Source: Candidatus Dormiibacterota bacterium (GTDB lineage: Bacteria; Chloroflexota; Dormibacteria; CF-121). Taken from it: a stretch of DNA of 64,000 nucleotides. The notes beneath the pieces are model-generated. The model did not search any database, was not told where the DNA came from, and worked only from the letters and a program-made list of their open reading frames with translations. This document shows positions 57,542-64,000 of this stretch, one piece after another (position 1 is the first letter of the stretch; every line of letters begins with the position of its first letter). The stretch spans positions 1-64,000 of the forward strand of contig DASZZN010000049.1 of NCBI GenBank assembly GCA_035544955.1, in the 5' to 3' direction. The position numbers and the translations under genes are program-made.

Positions 57542-57784
57542 TTAGGCGGCGCGCGAACGAACGATGGCCGGGGCAAGTTCGACCCGCGGCTCGCCTGCGC
57601 CGCGGAGCGCGCCCACGATTCCGCCGTAGACCGTCCCGGCATAGATGCCGCAGACCAGGAATACGACCGGCTCGAGCCCGACCAGGATGGCGCCCATCGC
57701 GCCGAACACCGCCCCGCCCAAGCCGCCGCCCAATGCCGCGCCGCCGATTGCCCCTCGAAACATCCGCTGGACCTCACCGTTCAT
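57542..57784 (-). CDS. Small glycine-zipper membrane protein
   Basis: The 80-aa protein has two hydrophobic segments. The first (AIGGAALGGGLGGAVFGAMG) is a glycine zipper, and the second ends VCGIYAGTVYGGIVGALR. A GGAGG lies eight bases before the ATG. Glycine-zipper peptides often pack into membranes or oligomerize. No family is recognised. It has its own terminator and lies downstream of the regulator gene at 57909 after a GC palindrome. Confidence 0.65.
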   Translation of the reverse strand: MNGEVQRMFRGAIGGAALGGGLGGAVFGAMGAILVGLEPVVFLVCGIYAGTVYGGIVGALRGAGEPRVELAPAIVRSRAA

Positions 57785-57879
57785 CGCTGACCTCCAAGAA
57801 TGGAATGGCGTCCTGATGAACTGATGATGCGCCCGCCTACCTTTCGAAATCGTGACGCGCAGAGCCCCCACCCTGCATT

Positions 57880-57895
57880 CCCCCGCCGGCGGGGG
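57880..57895. other. 16-bp GC palindrome
   Basis: CCCCCGCCGGCGGGGG is a perfect palindrome between the response-regulator stop and the glycine-zipper gene start. There is no T-tract, so it may be a pause or factor-dependent termination site, or an operator. Confidence 0.4.
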
Positions 57896-57908
57896 AGGGA
57901 GATCTCGG

Positions 57909-58577
57909 CTAGGCCTCTTCGAGCCGAAATCCAGTGCCGCGCACCGTCAGGATGCGCACTCCGGAGTGGACGAGCTTGGCGCGAAGCCGGCTCATCTTGA
58001 CGTCGATCACGTTTGATCCGAGCGGCTCGGTCTCGTCCCGCCAGGCGTGCTCGGCAATGGCTTTCCGGTCGACCACCGAGGGAAAGCGCCGCAGCAGCAG
58101 CTCGAGGATGTGGAACTCGGCGGTCGTGAGATTCAGCAGCTTGCCATTCATCGTGACGTGCCGACGGGCCGGGTCCAGCGACAAGGTGCCGCGGTTCATC
58201 ACCGGCGCACCCACGCCGCGCGGACGTCGCTGTAGCGCGCGCACTCGCGCGACCAGTTCGCCAAAGTCGAATGGCTTGACCAGGTAGTCATCGGCGCCGG
58301 CATCCAGGCCCTGGATGCGGTCCGGTGGTGCATCGCGAGCCGTCAGCATCAGGATCGCAGTCGGGCGATCGTTGCGCCGGGCCCACGACGCCACCTCGAC
58401 GCCGGGCACGCCCGGCATCCGCCAGTCGAGGATGGCCACGTCGTACTCGTAGAACTTCAGCTGCTCGATGGCATCATCGCCCCGGTCGACCGAGTCGACC
58501 AGGTAGCCGGCATCCTCGAGACCTTGGACGAGGACCTCGCGCAGGCCGTGATCATCCTCCGCGACCAGGATACGCAC
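57909..58577 (-). CDS. OmpR-family response regulator (no adjacent kinase)
   Basis: The 222-aa protein has an N-terminal receiver (ILVAEDDHGLREVLVQGLED, VAILDWRMPGVPGVEVASWA, DYLVKPFDFGELVARV) and a C-terminal winged helix (NLTTAEFHILELLLRRFPSV, VDRKAIAEHAW, VIDVKMSRLRAKL). The phospho-Asp and Lys are present. No kinase is adjacent; an orphan kinase lies at 33553. The YceI gene ends three bases before its start on the same strand, so they may be co-transcribed. Confidence 0.93.
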   Translation of the reverse strand: MRILVAEDDHGLREVLVQGLEDAGYLVDSVDRGDDAIEQLKFYEYDVAILDWRMPGVPGVEVASWARRNDRPTAILMLTARDAPPDRIQGLDAGADDYLVKPFDFGELVARVRALQRRPRGVGAPVMNRGTLSLDPARRHVTMNGKLLNLTTAEFHILELLLRRFPSVVDRKAIAEHAWRDETEPLGSNVIDVKMSRLRAKLVHSGVRILTVRGTGFRLEEA

Positions 58578-58579
58578 CG

Positions 58580-59302
58580 CTAGGCTCCCTGCCGGCTCAG
58601 CATCAGTTGGAACTCCATCGTCGCATTGCTCTGCACGGTGACGAAGCCGCCGATACTGGGCGGGGTCATCCCGAACTGACTGAAGGGGAATGTGATTGAA
58701 CCGACCAGCTCGATCGTTGATCCGCTCATCCGGGCGTCGATCGGGATGGTGACGTTTTTCGTCACACCGTGGATCGTCAGGTCCCCGATCGCCGACACGT
58801 GGATCGTCTGCCCGCTGGCGGCATCAGCCGGCAACGTGATCGGCGACGTCAGCTTAAAGGTGGCGGTCGGATAGCGGTCGCTTTCGAGCCCCTGCGAGTG
58901 GATCCGCTGATCCCGTCTGGACTGGTCGCTCGTGAGTTTGGTGACGTCCACGCTAAAGCTGGCGGCCGTCACGCCGTAGCCGGTCGTCGATTGCGTCAGG
59001 CTGAACGTGCCCGTGATCGCCGAGGTGCGCCCGACGGCATCGCTCGGTGCGGCGAACGAGGCGAGCTGCTCGCGGACCCGATAGCCGGCAACGGAGCCCG
59101 AGCCCACGGTCCAGGTTCCAGCCCCGGGCGTAGCCGTGGCGCTGGCGGTGGAGCCCGAGGCCGACGGTGTAGGCGAACTGAGCGCGAGCTTCTGTGGCGA
59201 CGATCCCGCGAAGACGACGAAATAGAGGATGCCGACACCCGCGGCGCCGAGGATCAAGGCACCGACGATAATGGCGGCGATCAGCGTTCGGCGATTGTTC
59301 AT
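58580..59302 (-). CDS. Membrane-anchored YceI-like protein
   Basis: The 240-aa protein has an N-terminal membrane helix (LIAAIIVGALILGAAGVGIL), a Ser/Thr/Pro/Ala linker and a YceI-type lipocalin barrel: AITGTFSLTQSTTGYGVTAA, SRRDQRIHSQGLESDRYPTA and TIHVSAIGDLTIHGVTKNVT. YceI proteins bind polyisoprenoids outside the cytoplasm. Downstream by three bases is an OmpR-type regulator. Confidence 0.85.
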   Translation of the reverse strand: MNNRRTLIAAIIVGALILGAAGVGILYFVVFAGSSPQKLALSSPTPSASGSTASATATPGAGTWTVGSGSVAGYRVREQLASFAAPSDAVGRTSAITGTFSLTQSTTGYGVTAASFSVDVTKLTSDQSRRDQRIHSQGLESDRYPTATFKLTSPITLPADAASGQTIHVSAIGDLTIHGVTKNVTIPIDARMSGSTIELVGSITFPFSQFGMTPPSIGGFVTVQSNATMEFQLMLSRQGA

Positions 59303-59417
59303 TTAAGGAAATGCTGAGCGAGGTGACCTTTCAGTTCGATGACAGACTAAGCCGTCATCATGAAGCGACTCTAAGAACCAACTAGCGCGCCCCGGTGTGG
59401 AAAGGCGCGCGTGCTGG

Positions 59418-60407
59418 TCAGGAGGCGATGGTCAGAACGGCTGCGCCTTCGAAGCGTCCATGGGCCAGATCGGCGAGCGCCGTATTCGCGTCAACCAGCG
59501 GATAGGGGTGCACCTGCGTTTGGATTGGAACCTTCGGCGCGATCTGCAGAAGTTCCTCGCCGTCCTGTCGCGTCAGGTTGGCGACCGAACGGATCTGCCG
59601 CTCCATCCAGAGAAGGTCATAGGGAAACGACGGGATCTCGCTCATGTGGATGCCCGCGCAGACCACCACCCCGCCTGGATCCAGGGCCTTGAGCGCCGCC
59701 GGGACCAGTGCGCCGACGGGCGCGAAGATCAACGCCGCATCGAGGGGTTCGGGCGGCGGCGTGAGCGAGTCGCCCGCCCACTCCGCGCCAAGGCTTCGCG
59801 CGAACGCCTGCCTCTTCGTGTCACCCGGTGAGGTAAAGGCAAACACGCGTCGACCCTGGTAACGAGCGACCTGGGCGATGATGTGCGCCGAGTCGCCAAA
59901 GCCATAGAGACCGACCCGTTGCGCGTCGCCGGCGAGCCGCAGCGCGCGATAGCCGATCAAGCCGGCGCACAGCAACGGTGCGGCATGCAGATCGTCATAG
60001 CTCTCCGGCAGCGCAAAACAAAAACGCTCGTCGGCGATGCAAAACTCCGCGTAGCCGCCGTCGATGTGATAGCCAGTGAAGCGCGCGTTCACGCAAAGGT
60101 TTTCGAGACCGCGGCGGCAAAAGCGGCAGGTCTCGTCGACGTAGCCAAGCCAGGGAACGCCGATGCGGGCACCGGGCGCGAACCGGTCGGCTCCGTCGCC
60201 AGCGGCCTCGACCCGACCCACGATCATGTGGCCGATCACAAGCGGCAGCTTGGGTTCGCTGATCTCACCGCTCACGATGTGGAGGTCGGTGCGGCACACT
60301 GCACAGACCGAGACTCGAATCAGGACCTGACCCTCGGCCGGCGCAGGGACGGGCAGCTCCTCGAGGCGAAGGGGTTCCTTCGCCGCGCGAAGCTGCATCG
60401 CCCTCAT
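59418..60407 (-). CDS. Zinc-type alcohol dehydrogenase (MDR) family protein, atypical zinc sites
   Basis: The 329-aa protein is an MDR dehydrogenase: CAVCRTDLHIVSGEISEPKL then PLVIGHMIVGRV at the catalytic-zinc site, where the usual Glu of GHE is Met. The structural-zinc loop reads DETCRFCRRGLENLC, with only three of the four usual Cys. The Rossmann region contains GLYGFGDSAHIIAQVARYQG. It resembles Adh-like enzymes acting on alcohols or aldehydes, with NAD(P)H specificity unclear. An OsmC gene lies directly downstream's opposite side on the same strand. Confidence 0.85.
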   Translation of the reverse strand: MRAMQLRAAKEPLRLEELPVPAPAEGQVLIRVSVCAVCRTDLHIVSGEISEPKLPLVIGHMIVGRVEAAGDGADRFAPGARIGVPWLGYVDETCRFCRRGLENLCVNARFTGYHIDGGYAEFCIADERFCFALPESYDDLHAAPLLCAGLIGYRALRLAGDAQRVGLYGFGDSAHIIAQVARYQGRRVFAFTSPGDTKRQAFARSLGAEWAGDSLTPPPEPLDAALIFAPVGALVPAALKALDPGGVVVCAGIHMSEIPSFPYDLLWMERQIRSVANLTRQDGEELLQIAPKVPIQTQVHPYPLVDANTALADLAHGRFEGAAVLTIAS

Positions 60408-60416
60408 TGATGACCG

Positions 60417-60857
60417 CTAGGCCGTGACACCGCTCTTGAGCGTTGCCTGCAGGGTGATGGGGGTCGCCGCCAGAGCCTTCGAGACGGGACAGTTCTTCTT
60501 GGCGTCTTCGGCCAGCCGCTTGAACGTTGCCTCGTCGATGCCGGGGACGTTGCCTTCGGTCGCGAGATCGATGCGCGAGATACCCCAACCCGCATCGGAC
60601 TTGTCGAAGTGCACGGTGGCTTTGGTCCGAATTTCCTGCGGCGCGTGTCCCGCTTGCGTGAGGCCGCTGGCGAAGGCCATGGAAAAGCAGCCGGCGTGCG
60701 CCGCGCCGATCAGCTCTTCGGGGTTGGTGCCGGAACCATCCTCCATCCGGCTCTTGAACGAATACGAACCTTCAAAGGCGCCGCTTCCCAGTCGCATCGT
60801 TCCCGATCCGTCTTGCAGCGACCGTTGCCACCTGGCCTCCGCAGTACGTACAGGCAT
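60417..60857 (-). CDS. OsmC-family peroxiredoxin (both Cys present)
   Basis: The 146-aa protein matches the OsmC/Ohr family: GTNPEELIGAAHAGCFSMAF with the first Cys, and EDAKKNCPVSKALAATPITL with the second. It would reduce organic hydroperoxides using the Cys pair. It is the ordinary-Cys counterpart of the TGA-containing OsmC at 19417-19845 and helps align that gene's recoded position. It precedes the alcohol dehydrogenase gene by nine bases on the same strand. Confidence 0.92.
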   Translation of the reverse strand: MPVRTAEARWQRSLQDGSGTMRLGSGAFEGSYSFKSRMEDGSGTNPEELIGAAHAGCFSMAFASGLTQAGHAPQEIRTKATVHFDKSDAGWGISRIDLATEGNVPGIDEATFKRLAEDAKKNCPVSKALAATPITLQATLKSGVTA

Positions 60858-60903
60858 CTTTGGGTCACCTCACTCGTGAAATATTTGCCGTCCTGGACTG
60901 ATC

Positions 60904-61926
60904 CTAGGGGACCGCGCCGGCGGCTGCCGCCAGCATCTCGAGCGTGCGCAGCCGGTCGGCTTGCGTCTTGTCGTGAACGCTTGCCAGCAACGTCGTCACG
61001 CCGGCGGACGCCCACACGCCGAGCCGTTCGCGAACGTAAGACGGCGGCCCGGCAATGCTGATGGCATCGACGAGGGCATCGGGCACCCGGCGGATCGCCT
61101 CGAGCTGTTTACCTCCGAGGTAAAGCTCCTGGAGTGTGCGCGCATCGTCGGCAAAGCCGTACTGGCGGACGAGGTCGTTGTAGAAGTTCTTGGTGCGCGA
61201 CCCCATGCCGCCGACGTACAACGCCACCCAGGGCTTCAGCGCATCGCGCGCGCGAGTGCGATCGTCGTCGATGATGACCGGCACGTGCGGCGCGATCGCG
61301 AGCGAGTCGACGGCGCGCCCGGCGATCCCGGCGCCCGCCTCGAGCTCGGGACGGAAGACATCCATGTGCTCCGGAGCAAAGAGCGTCGGGATCCAGCCGT
61401 CGGCCAGCTCGCCCGTCAGACGCAGGCCTCCCGGGGTGAGGGTCGCCAGGTAGATCGGCACCGCTGCGCGAACCGGATGCGCGAGGAGCTTGAGGCCCTT
61501 GTCGAGGTGGAAGACCTCGCCATCGAAGATCAGGCGATCCCGCCGGAGAACCTGGCGGACGATGGCGATCGTTTCGCGCATGCGGAGCATCGGTCGATCG
61601 AACGCCACACCGTGCCAGCCAGTTATCACCTGGTGACCGCTCGTGCCAAGCCCGAGGATGAAGCGGCCACCCGAGATCAAGTCGAGCGTGGCCGCCGTCT
61701 GAGCGAGGAGGGCCGGCGTCCGGCTGAAGATGTTGACGATCCCCGTCCCGAGCTGAATCCGTTCGGTGCGAGCCGCGAGGGCGCCGAGGATGGAGATGGC
61801 ATCGATGCCATAAGCTTCCGGCATCCAGACCGATTCGAAGCCGAGCGCCTCGGCGCGTTGAGCGAGCTCAACCGCCTCCGGGAAGGCGAGAGTCCCCTCG
61901 TAGGGCAAGTTGAGACCGAGCTTCAT
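60904..61926 (-). CDS. LLM-class F420-dependent (luciferase-like) oxidoreductase
   Basis: The 340-aa protein has a TIM-barrel luciferase-like pattern: MKLGLNLPYEGTLAFPEAVE, AQRAEALGFESVWMPEAYGI, QLGTGIVNIFSRTPALLAQT and GGRFILGLGTSGHQVITGWH. Actinobacterial-type members use F420, less often FMN. The ATG at 61926 matches the usual family start; the longer frame adds an unrelated leader. The substrate is unknown. It diverges from the aldo/keto reductase. Confidence 0.88.
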   Translation of the reverse strand: MKLGLNLPYEGTLAFPEAVELAQRAEALGFESVWMPEAYGIDAISILGALAARTERIQLGTGIVNIFSRTPALLAQTAATLDLISGGRFILGLGTSGHQVITGWHGVAFDRPMLRMRETIAIVRQVLRRDRLIFDGEVFHLDKGLKLLAHPVRAAVPIYLATLTPGGLRLTGELADGWIPTLFAPEHMDVFRPELEAGAGIAGRAVDSLAIAPHVPVIIDDDRTRARDALKPWVALYVGGMGSRTKNFYNDLVRQYGFADDARTLQELYLGGKQLEAIRRVPDALVDAISIAGPPSYVRERLGVWASAGVTTLLASVHDKTQADRLRTLEMLAAAAGAVP

Positions 61927-62024
61927 CGTGGCATCGTATCCGGAGTTGAGCCTAGAGTAGATGACAGCCGGCAAACGGCCACGCCGCCCTTCTCACACCG
62001 GGGGCGGCTATTCAGGAGGACGTC

Positions 62025-62912
62025 ATGGCAGATCGGACGACGACCATCAATGCCGCGCTTGCGGGGACCATCGATATCGGCGGCGATCTGCCGGTCAACC
62101 GCTTCGGCTTTGGCGCGATGCGCATCACCGGGGAAGGGATCTGGGGAGAACCGGCCGACCGCGAAGAATCGAAGCGCGTACTGCGCCGCGCATTGGAGCT
62201 CGGCATCAACTTCATCGACACTGCCGATTCCTATGGCCCAGAAGTCAGTGAGCGATTGATCGCTGAGGCCCTCTACCCGTACCCGGAGGAGCTCGTGATC
62301 GCCACCAAGGGTGGGCTCGTCCGACCCGGGCCTGGAGAGTGGATACCGGACGGCCGTCCCCAGCACCTCCGCGAAGCGTGTGAGGGGAGCCTCAAGCGCT
62401 TGCGGGTCGAGCAAATCGATGTCTATCAGTTGCACCGCCCGGATCCGAATGTCCCGTACGAGGAATCGGTCGGCGCCCTGGTGGAACTGAAGGCTGAGGG
62501 CAAGATCCGCCACATCGGCCTCTCGAACGTGACCGTCGATCACATCGAGCGCGCGCAAAAGCTCACGCCGGTCGTCTCGATCCAGAACCGATACAGCGCT
62601 TTCGAGCGCACGTCGGAGCCGGTGCTCGACTTCTGCTCGCTGGAGGAGCTGGCATTTCTGCCATGGCGTCCAGTGGAAGGTGGGGGAGTCGCCGGCGCCG
62701 CCGGGGTGATCGCGGAGATCGCCCGGCGCAACAATGCAACGCCGACCCAGATCGCGCTCGCCTGGTTGCTGGCGCATTCGCCGGTGATGCTGCCGATCGC
62801 GGGCACGTCGAAGGCTGCCCACCTCGAGGAGAACCTGGGGGCGGCGGCGCTCGAGCTGGCCCCGGCAGAGCTCGCCGAGATCGACAAGATTGCCCCGGAG
62901 CCGCGCCCCTGA
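62025..62912 (+). CDS. Aldo/keto reductase
   Basis: The 295-aa enzyme has all four catalytic positions: FIDTADSYGPEVSERLIAEA (Asp, Tyr), LVIATKGGLVRPG (Lys) and DVYQLHRPDPNVPYEESVGA (His). RHIGLSN and a C-terminal LPIAGTSKAAHLEENL also match. It is NADPH dependent by family. AGGAGG lies 10 bases upstream. No pathway is indicated by neighbours. Confidence 0.92.
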   Translation: MADRTTTINAALAGTIDIGGDLPVNRFGFGAMRITGEGIWGEPADREESKRVLRRALELGINFIDTADSYGPEVSERLIAEALYPYPEELVIATKGGLVRPGPGEWIPDGRPQHLREACEGSLKRLRVEQIDVYQLHRPDPNVPYEESVGALVELKAEGKIRHIGLSNVTVDHIERAQKLTPVVSIQNRYSAFERTSEPVLDFCSLEELAFLPWRPVEGGGVAGAAGVIAEIARRNNATPTQIALAWLLAHSPVMLPIAGTSKAAHLEENLGAAALELAPAELAEIDKIAPEPRP

Positions 62913-63094
62913 CTGTCGAGGACGGTGACCGAGACGAAGACGAAGCACTGGATGAGGCCTTGATGGCCAGTCGACAAAGGCGTCCCTTAGCGCACTCTTA
63001 AGCGCACCTCATTTCTCATTCACCCCCGTTTGCCACGATGGGGCGCGGGGTCAAGGGCTGTGGCCCGTTGCACGTACGCGTCACCGATAAAGGA

Positions 63095-64000
63095 ATGAGC
63101 ATCATCGCGCGTCAGGAGACTCCCGACCGGCGAGCGGGCCGAGCCGGCCACGCCGCCCGTCCGCGGCGTCTCGTGCTTACCGCGGGCGACGTGATCCTGG
63201 TGGTGGTCATCAACGCCGCCCTCGTGGTCGCGATGTGGGTGCGGCACGGCGCCTTGAATCAGCTCGGCAGCCCATCCGCAAAGCTGACCGCCGCCGGCCA
63301 GCTGACGGCCCTGGTCGGCACCTACGCCGCGCTCGTCCAGGTCCTGTTGATGTCACGCAGCCCGTGGCTCGAACGCCGCTTCGGGATGGACGGCCTTGCC
63401 CAATGGCACCGGTGGCTGGGCTTCAGCGTCACGATCCTGATCAGCGGCCACGTGATCCTCACGACCACCGGCTATGCCTTTGGCAACGGCAATTCCGTCC
63501 TCGCGGAGGCCTGGAACCTGGTGACGACCTATCCCTATGTCCTGATGGCGACCGCGGCCACCGGCCTGTTGATCATGGTCGCCGTCACGTCCCTTCGGTT
63601 GGCGCGTCGGCGACTGACCTGGGAGACCTGGCGGTTCCTGCACCTCTACGCCTACCTGGCCATCGCGCTCGCCTTCGGCCATGAGCTGGCCGTCGGAACC
63701 GACTTCACGGATGACGCGATCGCCCGCTGGTACTGGATTGCCCTGTACGTGGCGGTTGGCCTTTGCCTTCTCGCTTTCCGCGTGGGCCATCCGTGGCGAA
63801 TGAGCCTTCGCCATCACCTGCGCGTGACGCAGATCGTTCCCGAGGCGCCCGGCGTGGTTTCGCTCTATGTCACCGGGCGCGAGTTGGATCAGCTCCAGGC
63901 ACGTGCCGGCCAGTATTTTCGGTGGCGTTTTTTGACGCGCGACGGCTGGTGGCGGACACACCCGTTCTCGCTCTCGGCTCCGCTCAACAACCGGTTTCTC
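63095..64000 (+). CDS. Ferric reductase-like transmembrane and FAD-binding oxidoreductase, 3' end outside window
   Basis: About 300 codons are visible, with the frame still open at the window edge. An N-terminal Arg-rich segment is followed by about six membrane helices. The haem-binding His pairs are WHRWLGFSVTILISGHVI and FLHLYAYLAIALAFGHEL. A soluble domain then begins with GQYFRWRFLTRDGW and THPFSLS, a typical FAD-binding signature. The NAD(P)H-binding part should follow. This is an FRE/NOX-type flavocytochrome passing electrons from NAD(P)H across the membrane. The start codon is uncertain; AAGGA directly abuts the ATG. Confidence 0.85.
   Translation, partial: MSIIARQETPDRRAGRAGHAARPRRLVLTAGDVILVVVINAALVVAMWVRHGALNQLGSPSAKLTAAGQLTALVGTYAALVQVLLMSRSPWLERRFGMDGLAQWHRWLGFSVTILISGHVILTTTGYAFGNGNSVLAEAWNLVTTYPYVLMATAATGLLIMVAVTSLRLARRRLTWETWRFLHLYAYLAIALAFGHELAVGTDFTDDAIARWYWIALYVAVGLCLLAFRVGHPWRMSLRHHLRVTQIVPEAPGVVSLYVTGRELDQLQARAGQYFRWRFLTRDGWWRTHPFSLSAPLNNRFL

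Overview
The window is high-GC bacterial chromosome with tightly packed genes, many start/stop overlaps of the ATGA, GTGA or TGATG type, and frequent GTG starts. Several likely F420- or flavin-linked enzymes (DDN-like nitroreductase, PPOX-fold protein, LLM-class oxidoreductase), an ECF42-type sigma factor with a YciI partner, a split cytochrome b and many SRPBCC, VOC and SnoaL proteins suggest a soil-type lineage near Chloroflexota/Dormibacterota, or possibly Actinomycetota. This placement is an inference from gene content; no rRNA is present.

Layout. 1-9.2 kb: a PT-repeat surface-protein tail, a TetR-controlled DDN gene, a Cys-rich protein, a cytosine/purine permease, YciI plus ECF42 sigma factor, AlkA glycosylase and a cupin. 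9.2-19.0 kb: an intact tRNA-Ser(GGA) followed by two tandem insertions, A (about 7.9 kb) and B (about 1.8 kb). Each ends in a 64-bp copy of the tRNA 3' part, and they share end sequences and a 14-bp repeat family. Neither contains a recognisable integrase. A carries a TolB-like lipoprotein, SnoaL and VOC proteins, a Tat protein and an ECF sigma/membrane-protein pair; B carries only a collagen-like protein. 19-26 kb: a thioesterase, an OsmC protein with an in-frame TGA at its second catalytic Cys position and a SECIS-like hairpin (candidate selenoprotein), a degenerate HD-GYP-GAF protein, and transporters. 26-33 kb: MoxR-DUF58-VWA, citrate synthase and a split cytochrome b operon. 33-38 kb: a histidine kinase and an ApbE/haem-membrane/NuoF-like/ferredoxin operon. 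38-43.5 kb: SRPBCC/ArsR genes, a Cys-rich-STAS protein coupled to a MEDS-HATPase protein, and a thiolase enclosed by a perfect 45-bp inverted repeat. 43.5-64 kb: DUF1326/DUF2182, DJ-1, SDR, an NRAMP-like transporter, a kinase/response-regulator/GGDEF/binding-protein operon, a proline racemase-like enzyme, a response regulator with YceI, oxidoreductases, a second OsmC with an ordinary Cys, and the start of a flavohaem transmembrane reductase that runs off the window.

The observations most worth following are the tandem tRNA-bounded elements with palindromic ends, the candidate selenocysteine OsmC, the invertible-looking thiolase segment, and the duplicated Cys-rich module fused to a STAS domain beside an anti-sigma-like ATPase. 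Decayed genes (nitroreductase, RidA and LuxR remnants) show ongoing gene loss.
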